Origin: Fictibacillus gelatini DSM 15865 | GTDB lineage: Bacteria > Bacillota > Bacilli > Bacillales > Fictibacillaceae | DNA length: 39,094 bases | NCBI RefSeq assembly: GCF_000430745.1 | Contig: NZ_KE387236.1 | Location: 1-39,094 of the forward strand | Reading direction: 5' to 3' | Shown here: piece after piece, positions 32,343 to 39,094 of the stretch | Layout: every line of letters begins with the position of its first letter | Position numbering within the stretch: the first letter of the stretch is position 1 | Notes under the pieces: model-generated | Told to the model about the DNA's origin: nothing | Database searches by the model: none | The model's input: the letters and a program-made list of their open reading frames with translations, nothing else | Translations under genes and position numbers: made by a program

Positions 32343-33335
32343 ATGGCACAGATACATTTACAATGCATACAAATGAGGAGCAATAAAGCCGGTTGGCTGG
32401 GAGCGAAAAATGAAGAAAATGAAGGAATGGAGATTTTTTATACCGAAGATGGCGCCTCGAATTGGAAAAACGTGACACCCGAACATTCGATGATTCGATC
32501 AATGTTTTTTTTCGGGCTGGAGACTGCCTATTTATTTGGCTATGTTTCGGTAGAGGGAATTTTATCGCCGACTGTATTTTTTACACACAATAAAGGGAAA
32601 AGCTGGGGGCATTCTCTTCTCCCAATCGAAGAAGATGGAAGACCATTAAGCGCTTTCATTGATTTTAGCTGCAAAAAAAATGGTTGGCTATTGGCTTCAA
32701 GTGATCCTTTCTCTACTATATTGTACAGAACCCGGAATGGCGGCAAAACATGGGGAAAAGTTGGACATGTCCCGATTGCGGGTGTCCCGGTTGGAATTCG
32801 ATTCATCAATGAAATGGACGGCTGGGTAGCTGTAAAAGCTCAGAGCAATCCCTCGTGCTTATATAAGACGAACAATGGGGGAAAGAACTGGAGATTGGTG
32901 AACTTGCCATTTCTATCAGAAGAGACTTCCCCGGCGCAGGCGATGACCTGTTTCAAACCGGTCTCTTTAGATGATCTGCTTATCGTTCCTGTCATGACGG
33001 ATGATGGTTCAACAAAGTCGCTGATGTTCTTTACTTCTCATAATCTTGGGCAAACATGGAAGGCTTCAAACGAGATTCCTTTTACTGGAGGAGGCGCTCT
33101 TTCATTTATTGATGCACACCACGGCCGGGCGATTGATGCAGAGGCCGGAGCCGTCTATAAGAGCAAGAAGGAGTTCAAAAAGTGGGAGATTTGGACGCAA
33201 GCGGATCTTCTCAAAGGGACGCGCTGCCTCCATTTTACAGATCCACACAATGGATGGGCATGCTCGAAGAAATCCATTCTTCATACAAAAAACAGGGGGA
33301 AGAGTTGGGAGGAAATTCAATTTACCATCCATTAA
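32343..33335 (+). CDS. Asp-box/Ycf48-like beta-propeller protein
   Basis: A 330-residue protein with about six repeats, each carrying an Asp-box-like turn: YTEDGASNWKN, THNKGKSWGH, TRNGGKTWGK, TNNGGKNWRL, TSHNLGQTWKA, TKNRGKSWEE. Sialidase-type or Ycf48-type propellers share this motif. There is no signal peptide or lipobox, so it is cytoplasmic or released with the mother cell. It is divergent from the GT2 fusion gene. Catalytic sialidase residues are not apparent, so a binding or scaffold role is more likely. GAGGTGAGG precedes the ATG. Confidence 0.75.
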   Translation: MAQIHLQCIQMRSNKAGWLGAKNEENEGMEIFYTEDGASNWKNVTPEHSMIRSMFFFGLETAYLFGYVSVEGILSPTVFFTHNKGKSWGHSLLPIEEDGRPLSAFIDFSCKKNGWLLASSDPFSTILYRTRNGGKTWGKVGHVPIAGVPVGIRFINEMDGWVAVKAQSNPSCLYKTNNGGKNWRLVNLPFLSEETSPAQAMTCFKPVSLDDLLIVPVMTDDGSTKSLMFFTSHNLGQTWKASNEIPFTGGGALSFIDAHHGRAIDAEAGAVYKSKKEFKKWEIWTQADLLKGTRCLHFTDPHNGWACSKKSILHTKNRGKSWEEIQFTIH

Positions 33336-33356
33336 TTATAGGGGAAACTTCCCTCG

Positions 33357-33386
33357 GGCTGCCGGTGACGTGATCGGCAGCCTTTT
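33357..33386 (+). terminator. Terminator of the beta-propeller gene
   Basis: GGCTGCCG pairs with CGGCAGCC and is followed by TTTT. Confidence 0.85.
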
Positions 33387-33483
33387 CATGAATCAAAAAC
33401 GATGTTCGTCTGTTTCAATCCAAACCTATCAAAATCTGAATCTATCTATCCTTTAAAAAATCCTTTTTTGATAGATGTAGAAT

Positions 33484-33514
33484 AAACGACAGATGGCAGG
33501 CATCTGTCGTTTTA
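33484..33514. terminator. Second, symmetric terminator between convergent genes
   Basis: AAACGACAGATG and CATCTGTCGTTT form a perfect 12-bp stem with a 5-base loop. It probably serves the minus-strand methyltransferase gene and backs up the plus-strand one. Confidence 0.75.
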
Positions 33515-33539
33515 AGCGTAGATAAATTAAACGATTCGA

Positions 33540-34316
33540 TTATTTTACCGCATGCCAGATTGTCCATCGGTCTTTTTCAACAATTGGTTCTCCCGGCTTA
33601 AAATTCTGCCTTTTAATGTACACTGCAAGTTCTTCAAGTTGGCGATCCGTTAGTTCGTGCAAAATTGAACGGCCGGTTCGGTTCATGAGATCTCTGACTA
33701 ATTCCTCTATGTCATTATAAGTTTTTCTAACTTCCCAAAGTTTGTATTCTTTGCTATCTTTGAACCCTGCTTCTTGCAATGCATCGCGTACTTTCTCGCT
33801 TGAATGTCTTCTTAATGTTTCTTTACGGATCAAAGGAGGGAACTTTTCAAGAAAATAACCTCTGATGTGGGATTTGCTTCCTTCCACCAAGCAATCTTCA
33901 GGTGTTCGGTCTTGAATGATGCATATGCCACCAGTTTTTAAAACGCGGTAAATTTCATTGGCGCACAAAGTTAAATCTTTGATGTGATGGATGACGGCTC
34001 TTTCTAGGACAATGTCAAACCGGTCATTTTCCAATTTTGTATCCAATGCATCGCCCAATCGAAAGTCGATATTCGAATATCCTCTGCAGTTCTCTTTCGC
34101 CGATAATAGTTGCTGTCTTGAAAAATCCACCCCTGTAACCGATGAGGCCCCCATCATGGCAAGCGCCTTCGTATAGATTCCGCCGCCGCAGCCAATGTCC
34201 AAAACTTTTTTGCCTTTAACATCACATAAATCATTAATTTTTTTTACCCAAGTTGGATCCGCTGCCCTTGTCGAATAGCTTGAACGATTTTCCCTGCTAT
34301 GAAAATCGATGGCCAT
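33540..34316 (-). CDS. Class I SAM-dependent methyltransferase (UbiE/Methyltransf_11 type)
   Basis: A 258-residue methyltransferase: motif I VLDIGCGGGIYTKALAMMG (about residues 38-56), motif II VTGVDFS, motif III RLGDALDTKLENDRFDIVLE, followed by RAVIHHIKDL and IYRVLKTGGICIIQDRTPED. A C-terminal part of about 80 residues (ELVRDLMNRTGRSILHELTD) goes beyond the catalytic core. The substrate is unknown. It is a single gene, convergent with the propeller gene. Confidence 0.85.
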   Translation of the reverse strand: MAIDFHSRENRSSYSTRAADPTWVKKINDLCDVKGKKVLDIGCGGGIYTKALAMMGASSVTGVDFSRQQLLSAKENCRGYSNIDFRLGDALDTKLENDRFDIVLERAVIHHIKDLTLCANEIYRVLKTGGICIIQDRTPEDCLVEGSKSHIRGYFLEKFPPLIRKETLRRHSSEKVRDALQEAGFKDSKEYKLWEVRKTYNDIEELVRDLMNRTGRSILHELTDRQLEELAVYIKRQNFKPGEPIVEKDRWTIWHAVK

Positions 34317-34423
34317 ATGAATCGCCTTCTTTCATTTCATCTATTTTCATTTTAACCAAATCCTTTACATAATTAAATGTTTTTTACTTTATGATTATTG
34401 ATAACTTTTTCTTATGAAATTAT

Positions 34424-34455
34424 AAAAACGACCACCCGCTCAATTGGGTGGCCGT
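34424..34455 (-). terminator. Terminator of the alkaline phosphatase gene
   Basis: ACGGCCACCC pairs with GGGTGGTCGT and is followed by TTTT on the minus strand. Confidence 0.8.
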
Positions 34456-34463
34456 CTGCATCA

Positions 34464-35735
34464 TTATTTCTTTAATCCCATCGTTTTTTTCAGCGCATTG
34501 AAAATATGGGTATTTTCATATATGCCTTCAAATTGTTTGGCACCGGCGCCAGTCGCCGTTAAAGGCACAGTTACTCCGCCATGGCCAGTCGTCGTCCAGT
34601 CAATCGTGAACTGATTCGTGCTGTTAGCTACTTTGAACGGCCCGTCTTCCTTCGAAATTCCATCGCCGGATTCATCTTTCCCGTCTACTTCTTCAATCGT
34701 GAGACCGCCGCACTCATGGTCGGCCACGACAAGGACTAACGTATCTGGATGTTTTTTTGCATATTTTTTCGCAACTTCCACGGACTGATCTAGTTGCCTG
34801 CCCGCTTTAATCATTTTCTCCGCATTGTTTTCATGGGACATTTCGTCGATTCCTTCTTCCTCTACCATTAAAAAGAATCCTTTTTTATTCGCTGAAAGCG
34901 TGTCGATGGCTTTTTTCGTCATTTCCGGCAGCGGCACGACAGGGTCGTATACGTCTCCCTCGCCTTCTGGCCGTTGTTCAAACATTTCTTCATTCGCAAA
35001 AAGTCCTAAAAGTTTTTTGCTGTTCGTTTTCTCTAGTTCCTCTTTATTCGTCACATATTGATAGCCCAGTTTTTGCGCTTTTTTTACTAGATTGCCCTCT
35101 GTTCCTTTACTTTGCTCGGATTCATCTTTTGCCGAATGGTCTTCAAATTTGCCCGGTTCGCCAGCCGGGTACCAATAATCTTCTCCTCCGCCAAGAAGCA
35201 CATCCACTTTGCTCTTTTCAATGTATTGTTTGGCAATATCGCTCTGCTTCTTGCGATCGGTTACATGGGCGCCAAACGCGGCCGGGGTGGCATCTGTGAT
35301 CTGGCTCGTTGTCACCAGACCCGTTGACTTGCCTGCATCATGTGCCATTTCAAGGATTGTTTTCACTGATTTTTTATTCGGATCCACTCCGATGGCTCCG
35401 TTATATGTCTTGACACCAGTAGCCATCGCTGTTGCAGCGGCTGCTGAATCCGTCACGGCGGATGTAGAGCTTGTATGGACGATTCCGGCATACGGCATAT
35501 CGTCCATTGCAAGTTTTCCTTTTTGTCCAACAGTAGCAAGCCGGATCGCTTCACGGTGAGCCGCCCCCATTCCATCTCCTACAAAGAGAATGACATTTTT
35601 CGCCTTTTCAGGATGATGAAATTTTGCTTTGTTCGGTCCGTGGGCATCGGTAATCTGGCTCAATCCAAGCCCTGCAATTGCCGCAAGAGATAATACAGCA
35701 CCCGCCATTGCTTTCTTCTTAACCACTCGTACCAC
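34464..35735 (-). CDS. Secreted alkaline phosphatase (PhoA family)
   Basis: A 423-residue alkaline phosphatase with an N-terminal signal sequence (KKKAMAGAVLSLAAIAGLGL). Active-site parts: FVGDGMG (metal Asp54), AVTDSAAAATA (nucleophile Ser97), EEEGIDEMSHENN, VVADHECGG and TTGHGG (zinc ligands). B. subtilis PhoA and PhoB are the nearest known relatives. It releases phosphate outside the cell under phosphate limitation. The GTG start lies only 4-5 bases from AAGGAG; a second GTG three codons later is possible. A PhoP-like box lies upstream. Confidence 0.92.
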   Translation of the reverse strand: MVRVVKKKAMAGAVLSLAAIAGLGLSQITDAHGPNKAKFHHPEKAKNVILFVGDGMGAAHREAIRLATVGQKGKLAMDDMPYAGIVHTSSTSAVTDSAAAATAMATGVKTYNGAIGVDPNKKSVKTILEMAHDAGKSTGLVTTSQITDATPAAFGAHVTDRKKQSDIAKQYIEKSKVDVLLGGGEDYWYPAGEPGKFEDHSAKDESEQSKGTEGNLVKKAQKLGYQYVTNKEELEKTNSKKLLGLFANEEMFEQRPEGEGDVYDPVVPLPEMTKKAIDTLSANKKGFFLMVEEEGIDEMSHENNAEKMIKAGRQLDQSVEVAKKYAKKHPDTLVLVVADHECGGLTIEEVDGKDESGDGISKEDGPFKVANSTNQFTIDWTTTGHGGVTVPLTATGAGAKQFEGIYENTHIFNALKKTMGLKK

Positions 35736-35767
35736 TCCACTCCTTAAGATTTTTTCTTTCTACCATC

Positions 35768-35810
35768 ACTATAAAAGAGTTTTATTAAGGCCAGGTTGAG
35801 TGATTGTAAA
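35768..35810 (-). promoter_or_regulatory. Possible PhoP-dependent promoter of the phosphatase gene
   Basis: On the minus strand TTTACA and TCAACC stand 5 bases apart (35794-35810), like the TTAACA-N5-TTAACA PhoP repeats of Bacillus. TATAGT (35768-35773) could be the -10. The first half-site is good and the second weak. Confidence 0.35.
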
Positions 35811-35818
35811 GGATCATT

Positions 35819-35844
35819 TAAAAAACACCTCCGGAATGAAGGTG
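35819..35844 (-). terminator. Terminator of the 35846-36121 gene
   Basis: CACCTTC pairs with GGAGGTG (one G-T pair) and is followed by TTTTTT on the minus strand. Confidence 0.65.
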
Positions 35845-35845
35845 A

Positions 35846-36121
35846 TTATTTCCACGTCAAGCTTGTAAGTAACTGATGCTTAAATAGGCTTACTAGAAAA
35901 TCTACATAGAAATCTTTCCTGACGATCATTTGATATTCGTGGTCCGGATAAGGATAAAACAACACGTCCGTATATGTATCGTTTTTATCAAAAAAATCGC
36001 GGATTTCGTGCAGCTTTCTGACAACCTCTTCTGTTTTCGCTTTCATAAAAAATTCAAAATCGTCCCCGTTCATTTGCTCTTTAATGGAAAGATCATTTTG
36101 GTCATACTCATAAGCGATCAT
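35846..36121 (-). CDS. Small conserved-type protein of unknown function
   Basis: A 91-residue soluble acidic protein, MIAYEYDQNDLSIKEQMNGD..., predicted mixed helix and strand, with an aromatic-rich second half (TDVLFYPYPDHEYQMIV). GGGAGG precedes the ATG. It has its own terminator and lies upstream of the phosphatase gene in the same direction. I recognise no domain. Confidence 0.7.
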   Translation of the reverse strand: MIAYEYDQNDLSIKEQMNGDDFEFFMKAKTEEVVRKLHEIRDFFDKNDTYTDVLFYPYPDHEYQMIVRKDFYVDFLVSLFKHQLLTSLTWK

Positions 36122-36255
36122 TATTTCTGCCTCCCAAATTTTACTTACTTCCTTTATAACGCAATCAAGCCTGCTTTACAAATTCATTTCCTTTTCACAG
36201 GGACTGTAGTAGAGTTAAATTAAAACAACGCTGATAGATCAGGAGGGGCTTAGGA

Positions 36256-36585
36256 ATGAAAAGAACGGTCATGCTGGCGGGACATGCGAAGCTTCCACAG
36301 GGGATGGCGGCAAGCGACGTTTATCATACGTTAACGGTTACGCTCGAGGCAGATTTAAAATATTGGGTCATTATCGATGCTTCTTGTACACTCGCAACTG
36401 GGCACGCCCAGGATTTTCTCGGGCAGCTGCTGAAAGGGCATAGTTTACTTGATGGTGTCGAACCGATTGTGGAGGCAATTGGGAGCCATTATTACGGCAA
36501 GGCTCAATCCGCATTAATTGCCGCCATTAAAGATGCTTATAAACAGTACGTTTATATTAAAGAGCAATCCGGATCTTTTTTATAA
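36256..36585 (+). CDS. DUF3870-family protein
   Basis: A 109-residue protein that matches the DUF3870 pattern: MLAGHAKLPQGMAASDVYHT at the start, the strand WVIIDASCTLATGHAQDFLG, and HYYGKAQSALIAAIKDAYKQ at the end. Family members occur in Firmicutes beside varied metabolic genes and have no proven function. CAGGAGGGG precedes the ATG. Single gene. Confidence 0.8.
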   Translation: MKRTVMLAGHAKLPQGMAASDVYHTLTVTLEADLKYWVIIDASCTLATGHAQDFLGQLLKGHSLLDGVEPIVEAIGSHYYGKAQSALIAAIKDAYKQYVYIKEQSGSFL

Positions 36586-36592
36586 AAAACAA

Positions 36593-36624
36593 GCCCTGTT
36601 TATTCATCTTCTGAATAACAGGGC
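36593..36624. terminator. Terminator between the DUF3870 gene and yhfH
   Basis: GCCCTGTT-TATTCA pairs with TGAATA-ACAGGGC. The T-run lies on the minus strand, so it chiefly ends the yhfH transcript. Confidence 0.7.
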
Positions 36625-36659
36625 CATCATAAATATTCTTCCACTTTCATCTGTTTCTC

Positions 36660-36788
36660 CTATTCTTCGTGTTTTCTCATGCAATGCTCGCATTCGTAAA
36701 TGTATGATTCATGTTGCTCTTCGATCTCACACCCACATTCCCGACAAACTTTCTTTGGCAAGTTACGGTAAAATTCCAATGTCACCAT
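36660..36788 (-). CDS. yhfH: YhfH-family zinc-ribbon protein (42 residues)
   Basis: MVTLEFYRNLPKKVCRECGC leads into EIEEQHESYIYECEHCMRKH. Two CxxC pairs (Cys15/Cys18 and Cys33/Cys36) form a likely zinc ribbon. The length and the FYRNLPPK-x-C-x2-CG pattern match the YhfH family of Bacillaceae, whose function is unknown. AGGAGGA precedes the ATG and a terminator follows. The 200 bases upstream, to the end of the AraC-type gene, hold no further gene that I can see. Confidence 0.85.
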   Translation of the reverse strand: MVTLEFYRNLPKKVCRECGCEIEEQHESYIYECEHCMRKHEE

Positions 36789-36947
36789 GTTTGATTCCTC
36801 CTCTGTTTCGTTGTTGCACCCATTGTACTATAACAACTTTGATAATTCAATACCTGTTACACTATTTTTTAAAAAAATTTAGAAAACTTAATTTTTTGCA
36901 GCGTAGATCAAATCAAAGGCTGAACGCAAGCCCTATAACCAAAGCAC

Positions 36948-36983
36948 AAAAAGGCGAATCAGATCAAGCTGGTTCACCTTTTG
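36948..36983 (-). terminator. Terminator of the AraC-type regulator gene
   Basis: AAAAGGTGAA pairs with TTCGCCTTTTT on the minus strand just after the stop codon at 36990. Confidence 0.7.
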
Positions 36984-36989
36984 TACGAA

Positions 36990-37880
36990 CTATTTATTTT
37001 TTATGGGGATATAAATTGTCATTACCACACGCTGTTGCTCCATGCTTTTTGTAAGATCGGTTATTTCAAAATCAGGGCCTTCCCTTCTTTCATACTGGCT
37101 ATTCGGCAGCCATACTCCATAAATATAGTCCCTGATGGAAGGCACTTCATCCGTATTCGGAAAGGTTGCATATAATCCGGCCGGCAATTCCACAATAGTG
37201 AATCCTTCCACTGTTACTCTGGTATCTCGGTCGACCTCCCCTCCTATTACAAAAGAGAATTCTCCCTCATCCTGGAAACGGCATGCGACGCCATACGCTT
37301 GATCGGGGGTTTTATCAGGAACTTTCAAATAATGCTCATTTACTCTAAAATCTTCATAAAAACCCGGGATCTCTTTATAATGCCGGCCATCGTTCAAGTT
37401 GGTTTTATATTCGCATCCGTAAATGTGTCTAGTTTCCAATTCTTTAAAAACTGGTTTAGGAATCATCAAATCATCTCCTTTTCGTTTATTGAAATCTAAA
37501 AAATTCAATTTGTTTTGAAATGAAATGCACCCGGGATTTTTTCTATACTTCGCCGGAGTGATTCCAAAAAGATCTGTAAATGCACGGGTAAACGCTTCCT
37601 GTGACTGATATTGATAATCAAAAGCGATATCAATGATTCTTTCATCAGATTGTGCCAGGCGTTTCGCCGCCTCGCTTAACCGCCTTTTTCGAATATAACC
37701 TTGCGTGGAAAACCCGCTGATCGCTTGGAACAATCGTTGAAAATAAAAGGGAGAAAATCCTGCTTCCAGAGCGATTTCTTGAATGGCCAACGGTTCTTTC
37801 AACTTTTCTTCGATCAAATCCACTCCCGCTTGAATGCGTTTATAATAATCCAAAATGTTCACCGTCCTTGTTTTCATCAT
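36990..37880 (-). CDS. AraC-family regulator with GyrI-like effector domain
   Basis: A 296-residue two-domain regulator. The N-terminal 115 residues carry the double HTH of AraC/XylS proteins (LAIQEIALEAGFSPFYFQRL and IIDIAFDYQYQSQEAFTRAF, then FGITPAKYRK). Residues 140-296 form a GyrI/Rob/SOUL-type effector-binding domain (PVFKELETRHIYGCEY, FTIVELPAGLYATFPNTDE). Such proteins sense small molecules and control efflux or detoxification genes; no target is evident. The exact start is unsure: two ATGs at 37880/37877 lack a good ribosome binding site, and a TTG at 37856 has AAGGACGGTG upstream. Confidence 0.85.
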   Translation of the reverse strand: MMKTRTVNILDYYKRIQAGVDLIEEKLKEPLAIQEIALEAGFSPFYFQRLFQAISGFSTQGYIRKRRLSEAAKRLAQSDERIIDIAFDYQYQSQEAFTRAFTDLFGITPAKYRKNPGCISFQNKLNFLDFNKRKGDDLMIPKPVFKELETRHIYGCEYKTNLNDGRHYKEIPGFYEDFRVNEHYLKVPDKTPDQAYGVACRFQDEGEFSFVIGGEVDRDTRVTVEGFTIVELPAGLYATFPNTDEVPSIRDYIYGVWLPNSQYERREGPDFEITDLTKSMEQQRVVMTIYIPIKNK

Positions 37881-37960
37881 ACATTACGATTTAGCCTCTT
37901 TTTTGATTTTTTGTGCTATTGGCTAATTTTTCATTTCAAATCCGTCGTTTTTGGAAAAGG

Positions 37961-38012
37961 AAAAGGGCTGTCCAGAAAGTCATTGAAACGTGACTTTTTG
38001 TGACAGCCCCTT
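37961..38012 (-). terminator. Strong terminator of the SRPBCC gene
   Basis: GGGGCTGTC...AAAAGTCA pairs with TGACTTT...GGACAGCCC, a long two-part stem followed by TTTTCC on the minus strand. Confidence 0.85.
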
Positions 38013-38029
38013 GCAGTGTGTAGCAGAAG

Positions 38030-38515
38030 TTAGTTTTGAATCCGATTTATTGTCATTACATACTTTTTGTGCCATTCTTCCCATTCACCTTTTGGAAAGT
38101 CCATTACATGACCATTGAGCAAAGCCTTCAAAACATCCAGGCAAACATGCCAACCTGCTAAATCTTTTGGAGTATGGTCAGTTAATGTGCCGATCCATTC
38201 ATTCAAAACGAGCAGGCATCCGTCTGGTTTTTCCGATAGTTCAAAGCGAACCCGATCTGCACCCCAGATGAATTCGAGGACGGATAAGGGCTTGAAGTCC
38301 AAAATTTCCATATCAATTAATGTTCCCGACCCATCCTTCATATCAAAGTGAATGGTTCCTCCCTTTCGAAGATCCTTCACTTGCAGATTCGGCATCCATT
38401 TTTCCAGTATTTCATTCTCCGTCAAAGCTGCCCACACTTGTTCGACCGGATGCTCGAATAGCCGTTCAAAGCGGGCAATATACCCATCTTCAACTTTTTC
38501 AATTGTTGCTAGCAT
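38030..38515 (-). CDS. SRPBCC/AHSA1-type ligand-binding protein
   Basis: A 161-residue START-like protein of the Aha1-C (AHSA1) group. FERLFEHPVEQVWAALTENE with EILEKWMPN is the characteristic N-terminal motif; GWHVCLDVLKALL is the C-terminal helix. Proteins of this type bind hydrophobic ligands and often lie beside ArsR regulators, but none is seen here. The start was chosen at MLATIEK (38515) because AGGAGG lies 9 bases upstream; an ATG two codons earlier is only 3 bases from it. Confidence 0.85.
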   Translation of the reverse strand: MLATIEKVEDGYIARFERLFEHPVEQVWAALTENEILEKWMPNLQVKDLRKGGTIHFDMKDGSGTLIDMEILDFKPLSVLEFIWGADRVRFELSEKPDGCLLVLNEWIGTLTDHTPKDLAGWHVCLDVLKALLNGHVMDFPKGEWEEWHKKYVMTINRIQN

Positions 38516-38557
38516 TTTCATCTTCCTCCTTTTAAGAAAGCTTGCCAACGATCGGTA

Positions 38558-38739
38558 TTACATCTCATTAACCGTCACAAACTGATACCCTTTTTCGATA
38601 AAGAGCTTAAGATCCCTTCAATCGTTTTCAATTCGTTTCCTGTTTGATCATATATCGGATGAAGCAAAATGATCGATCCGGGTTTCACCTGTTGATTCAC
38701 GTCATCGACCTTGTCGGCAACTGAAGAATAAAAAGTGCT
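38558..38739 (-). pseudogene. C-terminal remnant of a polysaccharide deacetylase, frameshifted
   Basis: In one frame the minus strand encodes ADKVDDVNQQVKPGSIILLH followed by PIYDQTGNELKTIEGILSSL. The end, KGYQFVTVNEM and stop, is in another frame. One A is missing from the run at 38591-38595 (five where six are needed). VKPGSIILLHP and the ending are typical of NodB-type peptidoglycan or polysaccharide deacetylases. A TGA at 38740 closes the frame upstream, and no N-terminal part is found nearby. Confidence 0.7.
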
Positions 38740-38809
38740 TCACGCGATTGTTTTCATATAGGAGTACATCAAGCTTATTGCTATTGGCGGCCGAAAGTCG
38801 CACTCTCTT

Positions 38810-39094
38810 TTATCGCCTGTTTTGGATCAAGTCATTCGTCTTTTTCATTTCACTCTTTCCTGACGAAAATGATAAATTGCTAATAACCCATTTGAAAAGT
38901 GACAGTGCCCAATTACCTTTATTGTATTGAAAATATGAAAATAGTTCTACATCAGGGCTTCTTGTAAATGTTCTATCGGACAAAATTTTACCTCCGGCCG
39001 AAGCCACTGAAAAAGTTCCTTTTAATAAAAAACTAAAATTTTTGAAAAACCAAAACCCAAAAAAACAGTATTTTTCACTTAGGAAGTGGGGGAT
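38810..39094 (-). CDS. Unidentified ORF open to the right edge of the window
   Basis: The frame is open for 94 codons from the window edge to TGA/TAA at 38810. It has a hydrophobic stretch (YCFFGFWFFKNFSFLLKG) followed by FSVASAGGKILSDRTFTRSP and a polar C-terminus ending NDLIQNRR. It could be the end of a membrane or secreted protein. The T-rich hydrophobic part could also be chance, since it lies beside a decayed gene. I recognise no family. Confidence 0.3.
   Translation of the reverse strand: MPHFLSEKYCFFGFWFFKNFSFLLKGTFSVASAGGKILSDRTFTRSPDVELFSYFQYNKGNWALSLFKWVISNLSFSSGKSEMKKTNDLIQNRR

Noticed and set aside
36518-37054. A 178-codon plus-strand ORF after the DUF3870 gene
   Set aside because: It crosses the DUF3870 end, a terminator, yhfH (antisense) and the AraC-type gene end, and has no ribosome binding site.

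Overview
The window reads as chromosome of an aerobic, endospore-forming Bacillaceae (Firmicutes). Evidence: strong AGGAGG-type ribosome binding sites, sigma-A promoters, a qoxABCD aa3-600 quinol oxidase operon, a Bacillus-type Fnr with a C-terminal cysteine cluster, an AprX subtilisin, a frl (fructosamine) operon in Bacillus subtilis gene order, a gerA-type germinant receptor operon and a YhfH zinc-ribbon protein. Base composition is moderate, with a few clearly AT-rich genes (2038-2649, 11419-12309). The species cannot be fixed from the sequence alone. I found no rRNA, tRNA or CRISPR array.

Layout. 1-586: 5' part of an IS200/IS605-family tnpB with a structured upstream end. 587-1786: HtrA-type membrane serine protease. 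2038-4148: an AT-rich methyltransferase and a YjiC-like glycosyltransferase. 4290-4520: remnant of a WYL regulator. 4715-5134: unknown protein. 5333-9087: qoxABCD, preceded by a TGTGA-N6-TCACA box. 9382-10278: a 49-residue coiled-coil protein and fnr, also with such a box. 10470-11210: the GntR regulator frlR. 11419-13782: an insert-like segment with an unknown protein, a structured 30-codon ORF, a CD3324-like HTH protein and a FusB-type EF-G-binding protein. 13914-19037: frlB-O-N-M-D on the minus strand. 19382-22261: aprX and an amino acid permease. 22334-26291: ger operon (order A-C-B) with a divergent small two-TM protein. 26758-32120: two small spore-type proteins and two large multidomain glycosyltransferase genes, one fused to a nucleotide-sugar dehydrogenase. 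32343-38515: Asp-box propeller protein, methyltransferase, alkaline phosphatase, DUF3870 protein, YhfH, AraC/GyrI-type regulator and an SRPBCC protein. 38558-39094: frameshifted polysaccharide deacetylase remnant and an unidentified ORF running off the edge.

How it fits together. FrlR, the frl genes and three related inverted repeats (before frlR, before frlB, before frlO) form a coherent regulon for uptake and breakdown of Amadori products. The import ATPase is absent and is presumably a shared MsmX-type protein. Fnr and its two candidate sites suggest oxygen or redox control of both fnr and the terminal oxidase. The 22-32 kb part looks devoted to spore germination and surface structures.

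Most unusual items: the GT2-GT2-dehydrogenase fusion with its paralogous two-GT2 neighbour; the 30-codon ORF packed with mutually exclusive hairpins; and a family of degenerate ~21-bp TATCRATC-type repeats in several intergenic regions.
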